A DNA stretch of 64,000 nt from Ruania halotolerans. GTDB lineage: Bacteria; Actinomycetota; Actinomycetes; Actinomycetales; Beutenbergiaceae. The translations under genes and the position numbers were made by a program. Positions within the stretch are counted from its first letter, which is position 1, and the number at the start of each line of letters is the position of its first letter. Positions 38,435 to 47,408 of this stretch are shown here, in pieces. The stretch is taken from NCBI RefSeq assembly GCF_021049285.1, contig NZ_CP088017.1:620001-684000 (forward strand), written 5' to 3'. The notes under the pieces are model-generated. The model saw only the letters and a list, made by a program, of their open reading frames with translations, had not been told where the DNA came from and did not search any database.

Positions 38435-39754
38435 CTAGCGGATCGGCCGTTCGGGCAGCCGCAGGGCCGTCGGAGCGCCGAGCCTGGCCAGGAGCCGGTC
38501 CGCGGCGGCCGCGAGCAAAGTCGCGGTCAGCAGCAGGGTCAGCACATCGGCGGTCTGGTACAACGGAGCCCACCATGCGTTCCACCCGGACAGGTCCAGG
38601 TCCGGCGTTATCGCCCGGAACACGCCCCACACCAGGTATGGCACTGCGGCGAGCAGCATGTAGAGCAGGCAGAACGCGGCAAGAGGTGCCCAGCCGGACC
38701 TGATCATCAGACCGATTCCCCCGACGAGCATCCCGAACCGCCCTTCCGGTTCGCTCACCCGCTCCCAGGCACGCCGAACCCGGGGATCGTCCGCCCGGGT
38801 GGCGACCCGTCGCGCGAACGGCAGGCGGGAGGCGGCGACGTCGGTCACCGAGACTGCCTCGGAGGTGCGCACCCCGTAGACGACCATTCCCATCGTCAAC
38901 CACGCCAACGGGACGAGCACGGCCGTCGCCGCAGCCGCCAGGAGGGTATCCCCAGCGCTGACCAAACCGGCGACCAGACCGGACACCGCCGGGAAGGACA
39001 GATCGATCGAGTCCCACCACGCCCCGGCCGCTCGGCCGATGACCCGCGAATGCCACCAGCCACTGGCACTGGCCACGTAGTATCCGAGCGCGTACGCACC
39101 GATCACGATCCAGACCAGCTCGAAGTACCCGATCACGATCCGTAGCGCCATCCGCCACGGGGAGTCGCGATCGGACCAGAGCGATTCGCGCTCGCTGAGC
39201 CGGGTGCCGACCAGTCGCAGCAGCAGCGCGACGGCCGTGATGACCAGCACCACCGCTGAACTCCCGTCCACCACCCGGTCGGACTGAAAGTCGCCGTCGA
39301 GCCCGAGCCGAGCGATGTCATCACTGACTCCCTCGTATCCGTAGTAGCGCAGATCGTCCTTGAGTCCTTCGCCACTCTCGTACACCACCAGGAAGGGCAC
39401 CAGCACGCTGCCCAGCGCGGCGATGAGATCGCGGACGAGGTTGCGCGAGCGTTCCCGCCGCCGGAGAACCAGCAGGATCGCCACCGTGCTCAGCAGCGTG
39501 GAGAACGGCACGAGAGTGAGGGTCAGCATGCCGGGCACCGGGCCCAGCCGCCCCACCACAACGGAGAGGTCCCGCAGATACAGATGGGCCGTGACCCCGA
39601 CCAGCGCGAGTACGAGAGCGGGCAGCCAGTGCCGGCGCAGCAGTGCCGCCGTCGTGACGATCAGGGCCAGCAGTTCCACGCCGAGCGCTCGGAACGTGAA
39701 CGGGTCCCCGGCACGTGCGACGGCGCCCGTGTCAGGCGCAGCGGGAGTGGGCAT
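38435..39754 (-). CDS. Polytopic membrane protein of unknown function
   Basis: A 439-residue protein with about nine or ten membrane segments (for example LALIVTTAALLRRHWLPALVLALVGV and the C-terminal DVLTLLLTATLLAAAADRLLA). Soluble loops between segments carry charged residues (RRRERSRNLVRD, SVTDVAASRLPFARRV). No transporter signature or catalytic motif is recognisable. The gene is convergent with the three anchored-protein genes, so all four may build one envelope complex; this is only suggested by position. Start is an ATG with no strong ribosome binding site. Confidence 0.7.
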   Translation of the reverse strand: MPTPAAPDTGAVARAGDPFTFRALGVELLALIVTTAALLRRHWLPALVLALVGVTAHLYLRDLSVVVGRLGPVPGMLTLTLVPFSTLLSTVAILLVLRRRERSRNLVRDLIAALGSVLVPFLVVYESGEGLKDDLRYYGYEGVSDDIARLGLDGDFQSDRVVDGSSAVVLVITAVALLLRLVGTRLSERESLWSDRDSPWRMALRIVIGYFELVWIVIGAYALGYYVASASGWWHSRVIGRAAGAWWDSIDLSFPAVSGLVAGLVSAGDTLLAAAATAVLVPLAWLTMGMVVYGVRTSEAVSVTDVAASRLPFARRVATRADDPRVRRAWERVSEPEGRFGMLVGGIGLMIRSGWAPLAAFCLLYMLLAAVPYLVWGVFRAITPDLDLSGWNAWWAPLYQTADVLTLLLTATLLAAAADRLLARLGAPTALRLPERPIR

Positions 39755-39829
39755 ACGGGTGAGGATAGCGAGCGACGACGCCTGGCTCCGGCACCACGGT
39801 GCCAGAGGAGGCAGCGGTGACCTCCGCCG

Positions 39830-40783
39830 TCAGGAGCTCGGCAGACGTTCCGCCAGCCAGGCGAACACGGAATGCTCGTAGGACGCTCGAACGGCTGCCA
39901 CGGACAGCGCCAGGTCGTGCAGCCCGCCCTCGAACCGGCGCACGGTGACATCCACGCCGAGCTGCGGGGCGCGCTGCCAGATGTGGCGCACGTCGAGCAC
40001 GCAGTCCGCACCGGCCAGGTCGGCTGCGGTGGGGCGGGCCGGGTGGCCGCTGCGCGCGGAGGTACACACGAGCACCGGCACCTGGACGTCGAGACCACGT
40101 GCCACCCGGGCGTGCCCGCGCCGCACCGCCCGCAACCACGCGGCGTACACCGGTACGTCTTCGATCGGCTTCCAGGTCAGGTCGTACTCCCACTCACCAC
40201 CGGTGGAGGTGTGCAGGCTGCGCCCGTACGGCTCACCCAGGGTGCTCACCCGCAACCGAGGCAGCAACGGCCCGACGGCGTCCAGCACGCGAGTGGTGAT
40301 CACCCGGTTCACCCAGGAGGAGTTGAGATCGAACCACGGGCTGTTCAGCACCAGGGCATCGATCGCGCCCGGGTGGTCCGAGGCGTACAGCGAAGCGATC
40401 AGCCCACCGGTGGAGTGGCCGAGGAGTACCACCTCCTGTGCGCCAGCAGCCCGGATCTCGCCCAGCGCCAGGCCCACCTCCTCGTCGTAGACGGCGAGGT
40501 CGGTGACGAAGTTCGGGGTGCGCCCCGGGCGGATGGAGCGGCCGTAATCGCGCAGGTCCAGGGCGTAGAAGTCGTACCCCGCCTCGGTCCAGGCTCGAGC
40601 ATGGTCGGCCTGAAAGAAGTAGTCGGTGAACCCGTGCACATACAGCACCGCGCGCCGTCGCGAGCCTGCGCCCCGTTCATGCACCAGGGTGGCCTCCGGC
40701 GCTGGGAGGCCGGTGTCCGGGAGCAAGGTCAGGGTTCGCTGTACCCAGTCGTCGCCAAGAATGTCCGGACTGCTTGTGCTCAC
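39830..40783 (-). CDS. Alpha/beta hydrolase (lysophospholipase/monoacylglycerol lipase-like)
   Basis: A 317-residue cytosolic alpha/beta-hydrolase. Motifs: oxyanion-hole region VLYVHGFTDYFFQ, nucleophile elbow LLGHSTGGLIAS (Ser), acid residue in the VPVLVCTSARSG region, and catalytic His in RRFEGGLHDLAL. The ALDLRDYGRSIRPG segment is typical of serine aminopeptidase S33/lysophospholipase-like proteins. The start is GTG at 40783. It follows the aminotransferase gene on the same strand after 45 bases and might be co-transcribed. Substrate unknown. Confidence 0.85.
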   Translation of the reverse strand: MSTSSPDILGDDWVQRTLTLLPDTGLPAPEATLVHERGAGSRRRAVLYVHGFTDYFFQADHARAWTEAGYDFYALDLRDYGRSIRPGRTPNFVTDLAVYDEEVGLALGEIRAAGAQEVVLLGHSTGGLIASLYASDHPGAIDALVLNSPWFDLNSSWVNRVITTRVLDAVGPLLPRLRVSTLGEPYGRSLHTSTGGEWEYDLTWKPIEDVPVYAAWLRAVRRGHARVARGLDVQVPVLVCTSARSGHPARPTAADLAGADCVLDVRHIWQRAPQLGVDVTVRRFEGGLHDLALSVAAVRASYEHSVFAWLAERLPSS

Positions 40784-40828
40784 AGCACTGACTCTATGCC
40801 GAGAATTCCAGGTGGTGCTGAGGGTGCC

Positions 40829-42241
40829 TCAGTGTGAGGCGCCGGCCAGCACGTCGGCCACCGTCGGCGGTGCGGCCGGCGCCGGTCCGCACCCGGACCC
40901 CGCGGCCGCAGTGGCCAGCACCGACGGCGCCCCCACATCGGCGTGCAGATCCTGCAGCAATGCGATCGCCTCAGGCAACTCGCGCTGATCATCCTCCGGC
41001 TGCCAGCGCCCGTTCACCACGGCGTAGGAGGCCTGCGGCCCAGTGGTCAGGTACTGCTGCACCCCAGCGATCAGTCGGTCCACGTGCTCGGCAGTGGTGC
41101 CCAGGCCGATACTCGCCCGCAGCCCTGCGTCCAACCCCTTGGCAGCGAGCAACGGGTGGGCGCAGAAACGGCCGTCCCGCACCCCGACACCGTGCTCGGC
41201 GGAGAGGTACGCAGCCACCAGACCGGCGTCGTGCCCGGGCAGGCTGAAGGAGACCACCGCCGTCGGGTCTGCCGAATCGGGCCACAGGTGCAGCACCTGC
41301 ACTCCCTCGATCGCCTCCAGCCCGGCCACCAATCGGTCCCGCAGGACGCCGTCGTGGGCGGTGAGCTCCTCCGTCACGGATTCGAGCTGGGTGCAGGCGA
41401 CACCCAGAGCGATCGCGCCGATCACGTTCGGGCTACCCGCCTCGTGCCGCTGCGGCGCCGGCTCCCAGGTGGTCTCCTCAGCGGTCACGTTGGTGACGGC
41501 ACCGCCCCCGGCGAGGTAGGGGGTACCGGCATCGAGCCAGTCCCGGCGGCCCACCAGCGCTCCGGCGCCGTAGGGCGCGTACAACTTGTGCCCGGAGATC
41601 GCCACGTAGTCCGCGCCGGTGGCCTCGAGGGAGAACGGTCGGTGGGGGGCGAGCTGGGCGGCGTCCACGGCCACCCGGGCGCCGGCACTGTGCGCGATCT
41701 GGACCACGTCGCTGATCGGCAGTGCCTCCCCGGTCACGTTCGAGGCACCGGTCACCGTCACGAGGGCATAGGCGGTGCGCGCCAGGGCGTCGGAGAGTGC
41801 AGTGAGGGTCTCGGCCACGGTGTTGCGTGCGGCCAGCACGTCCGCGCCGTGACGCTGCCATGGGAGCAGGTTCGCATGGTGCTCGATGTCGAGCACCAGC
41901 ACCCGGCCGGGCACGCAACCGCCGAGGAGGTTGAGTGAATCGGTCGTGTTGCGGGTGATCACCACCACGTCATCGGCGCGGGCGCCGGTGAACCTCCCGA
42001 CGGCGATCCGGGACTGTTCGTACAGGGCGGTGGACACCTGCGAGAGGTATCCGGCGCCGCGGTGCACACTTGCGTACAGCGGCAGGGCCCGCGTGACGGC
42101 GTCTGCCACCGCGGCCAGGGCGGGTGCGCTCGCGGCATAGTCCAGGTTGGCGTAGCCGATCGCGGTCTCGCCCTCGCGGGGCACGGTCAGCGGAACGATC
42201 GTCTCGGCGCCGACGAGGGGAAGGACGGGGTTCTCAGACAT
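40829..42241 (-). CDS. PLP-dependent class V aminotransferase / cysteine desulfurase-like, SAM-riboswitch controlled
   Basis: A 470-residue fold-type I PLP enzyme of the SufS/CsdA/NifS class. Seen: N-terminal YANLDYAASAPALAAV (substrate contact), VTRNTTDSLNLL, DIEHHANLLPW, the PLP lysine in ISGHKLYAPYGAGALVG, and the Cys in GVRDGRFCAHP at the position of the desulfurase catalytic cysteine. The C-terminal 60 residues are an Ala/Pro-rich extension. The gene lies directly behind a SAM-IV-type riboswitch, so it is turned down when S-adenosylmethionine is plentiful; this points to sulfur transfer or methionine/cysteine metabolism rather than Fe-S assembly (no suf genes are near). Confidence 0.87.
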   Translation of the reverse strand: MSENPVLPLVGAETIVPLTVPREGETAIGYANLDYAASAPALAAVADAVTRALPLYASVHRGAGYLSQVSTALYEQSRIAVGRFTGARADDVVVITRNTTDSLNLLGGCVPGRVLVLDIEHHANLLPWQRHGADVLAARNTVAETLTALSDALARTAYALVTVTGASNVTGEALPISDVVQIAHSAGARVAVDAAQLAPHRPFSLEATGADYVAISGHKLYAPYGAGALVGRRDWLDAGTPYLAGGGAVTNVTAEETTWEPAPQRHEAGSPNVIGAIALGVACTQLESVTEELTAHDGVLRDRLVAGLEAIEGVQVLHLWPDSADPTAVVSFSLPGHDAGLVAAYLSAEHGVGVRDGRFCAHPLLAAKGLDAGLRASIGLGTTAEHVDRLIAGVQQYLTTGPQASYAVVNGRWQPEDDQRELPEAIALLQDLHADVGAPSVLATAAAGSGCGPAPAAPPTVADVLAGASH

Positions 42242-42260
42242 GGGCTCCTCCGGTGGTCGT

Positions 42261-42277
42261 CGGACCCCGTGGGTCCG
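42261..42277 (-). promoter_or_regulatory. Hairpin between riboswitch and ribosome binding site
   Basis: CGGACCC and GGGTCCG form a 7-bp stem with a 3-base loop, about ten bases before the GGAGGA ribosome binding site of the aminotransferase gene. It could be the expression platform that masks translation when the aptamer is bound. No T-run follows, so translational control is more likely than termination. Confidence 0.5.
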
Positions 42278-42392
42278 CGCTTGCCGGGCGCCACCTCGGC
42301 GCCGGCCTGGTCGTCACCCGGGGCACCCCACCGCGGTTGGAGGGTTGCCGGCCAGCAAGCCGGGGCTGAACGCTGGCACTCATGACCTGGCG
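42278..42392 (-). promoter_or_regulatory. SAM-IV-type riboswitch
   Basis: The leader on the minus strand carries the conserved aptamer pieces in order: GGTCATGAGTGCCAGCG, CCCCGGCTTGCTGGCCGGCA, ACCCTCCAACCGCGGTGGGG, TGCCCCGGGTGACGACCAGG. I recognise this as the actinobacterial SAM-IV (or SAM-I/IV) aptamer: the GTCATGAG/GACGACC outer helix, the CTGGCCGGCAACC core and the CGCGGTGGGGTGCCCCGGG hairpin. It precedes the aminotransferase gene. Known: it binds S-adenosylmethionine and lowers downstream expression. A short spurious frame exists across it. Confidence 0.85.
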
Positions 42393-42469
42393 TCTAGGAT
42401 GCCACAGACGCCGTGGCTCGGGCGCCTGCGTCTCACCCAATGTCCAGCACGCCTGCCGGAGGGGAAGCC

Positions 42470-44011
42470 ATGACCGGTGCTGAGCACCTGCTGGCCATCG
42501 ATCTGGGTACCAGCGGGGCGCGCGCCGGCGTGGTCACCGGGACCGGGGACGTGGTGGCCACGCACGCCACCTCATGGTCGGTGCAATCGCCACGGCCGGG
42601 CTGGGCCGAGCAGGATCCGAACGAATGGTGGGCGCATGCGGTCGAGGCGGTCCGCGGCGCCATGGCGGGCGCGGGCATCGGCGCGGACGCGATCGCGGGA
42701 CTTTGCGTGGACACCACCAGTGCGACCGTGGTCGCGGCCCGTCGCGATGGTGTGCCGCTGCGCCCGGCCATCCTCTGGATGGACCTGCGAGCGGTCGTCG
42801 AAGCGGAGCAGTTGACGGCGGCCGGCGCCGGGGCGGGGTACTCCGGTGACCGGCCGGTCTCCGCCGAGTGGGGCTTGCCGAAGGTGATGTGGGTGCGGCA
42901 CAACGAAGCAGATGTCTGGGCCGAGACTGAGGTGATCTGTGACTGCGCGGACTGGCTCGTGCACCGGCTCACCGGGCAGTGGACCATGTCGGTGAGTCAC
43001 GCGGCCGCCAAGTACTTCCACGACGGCACCCGCGGCGGGTGGCCGGAGGCGGTGTACGGGCCGATCGATGGTTCGGACATCCTTGCCCGGTTTCCGCCCC
43101 GGGTGCTTCAGGTCGGGGAGGTCGTCGGCCCGCTCACGGGGGCGGCTGCCGAGGCGCTTGGCCTGCGCACCGGCACGCCGGTGGTGGAGGGAGCGGTGGA
43201 TGCGTACGCCGCAGCAGTCGGCCTGGCCGTCGTGCGCCCCGGACCGACGGCGTTGATCACCGGGTCCTCCCACGTGGTCATCGCGCAGACGGAGCAGCCC
43301 GGGCAGCTGCGTGGCCTCTGGGGCGGTTTCACCGATGCGATCGTGCCCGGTCAGTTCACGATTGAGGGCGGGCAGGCAGCCACGGGCACGATGGTCGCGT
43401 GGTTCAGGCGGGCCTTGGCCGGCCACGCCGCCGCCGAGGCGAAGCAACGGGGCTGCGATGTGTATGACGTGCTGAACGAACAGGCCGCGGGTGTGCCGAT
43501 CGGCTCGGAAGGTCTCGTGGTGCTGGACCACTTTCAGGGCAATCGGAGCCCGCACACCGACCCGTATGCGCGTGGCGTGATCCACGGCCTTGGCCTGCAC
43601 CACAGCGAGGCGCACGTGTACCGGGCCCTCCTTGAGGGCATTGCCTACGGTACGGCGGAGGTGCTGGGCGTGCTCGATCGCCAGCTCCCGACGTCCGGAG
43701 AAGTCCGGGTGACGGGTGGACCGGCAGCGAGCCGGCTGTGGATGCAGATTCAGGCCGACGTGCTGGGCGTCCCGCTCACCTTCGGTCGTGCCCCGATCGG
43801 GTCCCTCCTCGGCTCGGCCGCGATCGCCGCCGTAGGCGTCGGGCTGTTCCCGGATGTGGATGCCGCGACTGAGCAGATGGTGCATCTGGGCGAGGTGCTG
43901 CAGCCGGACCCCGAGGCTCACGAGGCCTACCAGTTCCATGCAGAGCAATATCTTCGCACGTACCCGGCTCTGCGGGAGATCCTCGAGCTCGGGGCCATGA
44001 ACCGTCCCTAG
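42470..44011 (+). CDS. FGGY-family carbohydrate kinase
   Basis: A 513-residue sugar kinase related to xylulokinase and gluconokinase. Motifs: phosphate-1 region LLAIDLGTSGARAGVV, QSPRPGWAEQDPNEWWA, the substrate-site Asp in LWMDLRAVVEAEQL, phosphate-2 region ALITGSSHVVIAQ, and adenosine motif VTGGPAASRLWMQIQADVLG. The ATG at 42470 follows CCGGAGGGGAAG, a strong ribosome binding site. It is divergent from the riboswitch-controlled aminotransferase. No transporter or isomerase is adjacent, so the sugar (xylulose, ribulose, or other) cannot be told. Confidence 0.88.
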   Translation: MTGAEHLLAIDLGTSGARAGVVTGTGDVVATHATSWSVQSPRPGWAEQDPNEWWAHAVEAVRGAMAGAGIGADAIAGLCVDTTSATVVAARRDGVPLRPAILWMDLRAVVEAEQLTAAGAGAGYSGDRPVSAEWGLPKVMWVRHNEADVWAETEVICDCADWLVHRLTGQWTMSVSHAAAKYFHDGTRGGWPEAVYGPIDGSDILARFPPRVLQVGEVVGPLTGAAAEALGLRTGTPVVEGAVDAYAAAVGLAVVRPGPTALITGSSHVVIAQTEQPGQLRGLWGGFTDAIVPGQFTIEGGQAATGTMVAWFRRALAGHAAAEAKQRGCDVYDVLNEQAAGVPIGSEGLVVLDHFQGNRSPHTDPYARGVIHGLGLHHSEAHVYRALLEGIAYGTAEVLGVLDRQLPTSGEVRVTGGPAASRLWMQIQADVLGVPLTFGRAPIGSLLGSAAIAAVGVGLFPDVDAATEQMVHLGEVLQPDPEAHEAYQFHAEQYLRTYPALREILELGAMNRP

Positions 44012-44204
44012 GGCGCGACATCGTGGCGCCTTCGGCAGACGCCTTACCCGCTCGGGGTGGTGAGCACCACATCCCTTACCCGGAGGGAGTGTCGCCGGGG
44101 ACTCGCCGTAAGGGGGCCGCCGGGGAGGGGACGTGATCACCCCATGCCGCGATGTCAGACCTCAGCGAGAGAGTGGGCTCATGCCAACGAACGAGGAGCC
44201 CACC

Positions 44205-44393
44205 ATGAGCATCCACTACGACCAGTACCACGCCGAGATGGCCGACCGCCGCGAGCGGCTGCTCACTCAGCTTGCTCCCGGGCGCACCCGCCGCCGGCTG
44301 AGTATCCGCCGACTGGTGGCCGAACGCTCCGACGCCCGGACCGCCCAACTGGGCCGCACCCTCGCCCCTGAGGACCTGGAACGACGAGCCTGA
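44205..44393 (+). CDS. Small basic hypothetical protein
   Basis: A 62-residue protein starting at the ATG preceded by GAGGAG. It is helical and charged (YDQYHAEMADRRERLLTQL) with an Arg-rich middle (RTRRRLSIRRLVAERS). No Cys, signal or membrane segment. It lies just before the LAL regulator and ends eight bases before that start, so it may be co-transcribed. The short region before it (44012-44204) has TGGTG-AG-CACCA and CCCTTAC...GTAAGGG inverted repeats of unknown meaning. An earlier in-frame ATG at 44181 is possible. Not recognised. Confidence 0.55.
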   Translation: MSIHYDQYHAEMADRRERLLTQLAPGRTRRRLSIRRLVAERSDARTAQLGRTLAPEDLERRA

Positions 44394-44401
44394 CGTCTGC
44401 C

Positions 44402-47359
44402 GTGCATGACACGATGACCCTCGTGGCACGAGTCGGGTCGGAGATCGCGTTGGTGGGGCGCACGGCGGAACTCGCTCGCTTGGAGGCAGTGTGGCGTCAA
44501 GCGACCGAGGGGTCGGCCGGCGCCGTGCTGCTGCCCGGTGAAGCGGGGGTGGGCAAGTCCCGGTTGGTCACCGAGCTGGCCGCCAAGGTCACGCATGAGG
44601 GCGGCACGGTGCTCACCGGCCACTGCGTGGGCCTGGGGGATGCGGCACCCCCGTACCTGCCTGTGGTGGAGGTACTCGAACAGGTACGGGAGATCGACTC
44701 CTCGCTGGTGGCCGACGCTCCCGCGTTGGCGACCTTGGTGGCGCGTGGCGGTACCGAACGCGCAGCCGATCAGCTCCAGGTGTTCGATGCGTTTCTCAAC
44801 GTCCTCACTGGCCTCGCCGGGCGTGCACCGGTGCTGTTGGTGGTCGAGGACCTGCATTGGGCAGACGCATCAACCCGTGATCTGCTCACCTTCCTCCTCG
44901 CCAGGATGTCCCACGAAGCTCTCGCCGTGGTGCTCACCTACCGCTCGGATGAGTTGCACCGGCGGCACCCGTTGCGGCCGATGGTTCTTGAGCTGGCGCG
45001 GATGCGACGAGTGGAGCGCATCGACCTCGAACGCTTCGGCCCGGAGGAGACGCGCGCGTTCGCGCAGGCGCTGGTCGCGTTGGACGGAGTCGAGCGCACC
45101 GCGGACGACATCGAATGCGTCGCACGCCGATCCGAGGGCAACGCCTTCTTCGCCGAGGAACTGCTGGCGCACACCGGCGAGAACGGCTTTCAGATGTTCC
45201 CCTCGAGCCCCCTCGCCGATGTGCTGCTGGGCAGGATCGAGCAGCTCGGCGCTACCGCCCAGCACGTGGTGCGAGTGGCTGCGGTGGCCGGGCAGAGCAA
45301 AGTGCGCCAATCCACTTTGGCCGCCGTGAGCGGGCTGAATGAGGACGACTTGGAACGAGCGTTGCGCGAGTGTGTCCAGCGCTATGTGCTCGTGGTGGGA
45401 GAAGACGGTGCGCTGGCGTTCCGGCACTCATTGCTGCGTGAGGCCGTGTATGCCGACTTGCTGCCGGGAGAGCGCGCCCGCACGCACGCGGCGTTCGTGC
45501 GCCTGCTCGGTGATGTGCGAAGCGCCGGCTGGCGGGGCGCTCAGGCTCATCACGCCACGCAGGCCGGTGACCTGCCGACGGCGCTGGTGGCGCACATCGA
45601 CGCCGCCCAGGAAGCCGAGGACGTGGCCGCCACCGCCGATGTGCTCAACCATCTCGAGCAAGCCTTGGCCCTGTGGGACGCCGTCACGGACGCGGCCGAC
45701 GTGACGGGTACCGACGAGCTGACCCTGATCATGCGCGCCGCGGACGCCGCAGTGGCCGCGGGCCGCACGGAGCGCGCGACCTCCTATCTGCGCTCGGCGC
45801 TGGCACTGACCGAGGCTGGAACTGATCCGGTGGCGCGTGCAGCCGTGCTCCGCCGGCTGGCCAAGGTCCATTTCGCCGAGGACCAGTGGGAAGCCGGGGC
45901 GCAGGTGATCGCCGAGGCGTGGGAGCTGATTCGCTCCGAACCGCCGAGCAGGGAGCGGGCGTGGGTGCTGTCCACTCTCTCGATCGGCGCGCCATCCCCC
46001 CAACACCGCGCCTGGGTCGAGGAAGCCGTGCAGAATGCGCGCCAGGTGGGCGCTGGAGATGCCGAGGCCGATGCGCTGATCTCCCTGTCGTACCTGTTGT
46101 TGCACGAGGCCAAGGACACCGAGGCGATGGCGGTGCTCGATCAGGCTCGGATCCGGGCCGCCGAGGTCGGGGCGTTCGAAGTGGAACTGCGGGCACACTT
46201 CAATCTCACCGTCGGTGAGTTCGAGCGAGGAAACGTGGCGCTCGCGGCCGAGCATGCGCGGCGCGGTCTGGCGCGAGCACGCGAGGAAGGGCTCGTGTGG
46301 GCCACCTACGGGAGAGAGCTCGTCTGGCTCGCCATCCAGGTGCTGTACTCCGCCGGTGACTGGGATGAGGCGGAACGGCTGGCGTCCCCGCCGGGTGAAC
46401 AGGCGCCGGACTGGCTGACCGGGGTGATCACCTGCTCGGCAGCGCTGCTCGCGGCGAGCCGGGGACGAGGAGAGGAAGCTGACCGGTACCTCGAGGCGGC
46501 TGATGTGCTCACCACGGTGGAGGATGAACAACTGAAGATCGCCGCCTATGCGAGCGCTGAGCGCGGGCTCTGGCAACAGCGCGCCAATGAGGTGGTCGCG
46601 GTGCTACAGCGAACGGTGGACCGGGTGCTGGCCACGGAGAACCGGCCGCCGTTGCACCTGCTGAGGATTGGCGCACTGGGGGTGAGTGCTGCAGCGGATG
46701 TGGCCGCGCAGGCGCGGCGCCGGCATGCGGAGGAAGCGGAGGAGGCGGCGGTCCGCGCGGGCGAGACGTTTGCCGCCGTGGTCACCAGTGCATGTGCTGA
46801 AGGTGCACCTCGAGGCGCCGTGATCGGCCCGGAGGGTCTGGCCTGGGTGGCACGCTGCGAGGCGGAGACTGCCCGGCTGCGTGGTGTCGACTCCCCCTCG
46901 CTCTGGTCTGCCGTGGTGAACGCGTTCGGATACGGTGACCGGTACCAGGAAGCCATTGCCCGATGGCGCCTCGCCGAGGCACTGCTCGCGGCTGGAAAGG
47001 CCCCTGACGCTGCGGAGGATGCGGCCGATCGTGGTGCTGCCGAACTCGGTCAGGCGCTGGTCGTCGCCCGTGAACTGGGAGCAGCACCGCTGGCCACCGT
47101 GCTGGAATCACTGGCCCGTCGGCACCGGATTCCCGTGCCGGGCGTCCGTCTGGTCTCCACAGATCTGCTCACCCCGCGGGAGCGGGCCGTGCTCGAGTTG
47201 GTCGCACAGGGACTGACCAACCGTGCTGTGGGCGAGCAGCTGTACATCAGCGAGAAGACTGTCAGTGTCCACCTGACCCGCGTGATGGCGAAGTTGGGTG
47301 CGCACAGTCGAACGGACGCCGTCGCGCGGGCGATCACCGACGGCCTGATCGCGGGCTGA
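44402..47359 (+). CDS. LAL-type LuxR-family transcriptional regulator with AAA ATPase domain
   Basis: A 985-residue large ATP-binding LuxR (LAL) regulator. The N-terminal AAA/STAND ATPase has LVGRTAELARLEAVW, Walker A LPGEAGVGKSRLV near residue 46 and Walker B VLLVVEDLHWAD. A long helical TPR-like middle (residues about 350-880) follows, and a C-terminal LuxR HTH (LTPRERAVLELVAQGLTNRA, then GEQLYISEKTVSVHLTRVM). Known members are pathway activators for secondary metabolism or sugar use. It converges with the TOMM operon, 49 bases from the end of the SagB-like gene, so it might control it; this is not shown. The start is a GTG; the ATG four codons later (44414) is equally plausible, neither having a good ribosome binding site. 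Confidence 0.88.
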   Translation: MHDTMTLVARVGSEIALVGRTAELARLEAVWRQATEGSAGAVLLPGEAGVGKSRLVTELAAKVTHEGGTVLTGHCVGLGDAAPPYLPVVEVLEQVREIDSSLVADAPALATLVARGGTERAADQLQVFDAFLNVLTGLAGRAPVLLVVEDLHWADASTRDLLTFLLARMSHEALAVVLTYRSDELHRRHPLRPMVLELARMRRVERIDLERFGPEETRAFAQALVALDGVERTADDIECVARRSEGNAFFAEELLAHTGENGFQMFPSSPLADVLLGRIEQLGATAQHVVRVAAVAGQSKVRQSTLAAVSGLNEDDLERALRECVQRYVLVVGEDGALAFRHSLLREAVYADLLPGERARTHAAFVRLLGDVRSAGWRGAQAHHATQAGDLPTALVAHIDAAQEAEDVAATADVLNHLEQALALWDAVTDAADVTGTDELTLIMRAADAAVAAGRTERATSYLRSALALTEAGTDPVARAAVLRRLAKVHFAEDQWEAGAQVIAEAWELIRSEPPSRERAWVLSTLSIGAPSPQHRAWVEEAVQNARQVGAGDAEADALISLSYLLLHEAKDTEAMAVLDQARIRAAEVGAFEVELRAHFNLTVGEFERGNVALAAEHARRGLARAREEGLVWATYGRELVWLAIQVLYSAGDWDEAERLASPPGEQAPDWLTGVITCSAALLAASRGRGEEADRYLEAADVLTTVEDEQLKIAAYASAERGLWQQRANEVVAVLQRTVDRVLATENRPPLHLLRIGALGVSAAADVAAQARRRHAEEAEEAAVRAGETFAAVVTSACAEGAPRGAVIGPEGLAWVARCEAETARLRGVDSPSLWSAVVNAFGYGDRYQEAIARWRLAEALLAAGKAPDAAEDAADRGAAELGQALVVARELGAAPLATVLESLARRHRIPVPGVRLVSTDLLTPRERAVLELVAQGLTNRAVGEQLYISEKTVSVHLTRVMAKLGAHSRTDAVARAITDGLIAG

Positions 47360-47408
47360 CCGGGGATCGCCTGGCCGACCTGGCTGCGGGATGGCCCCTC
47401 CGGTGGTC

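Noticed and set aside
42234-42440. A 68-codon minus-strand frame before the aminotransferase
   Set aside because: It covers the conserved SAM-IV aptamer, whose RNA structure explains the conservation.
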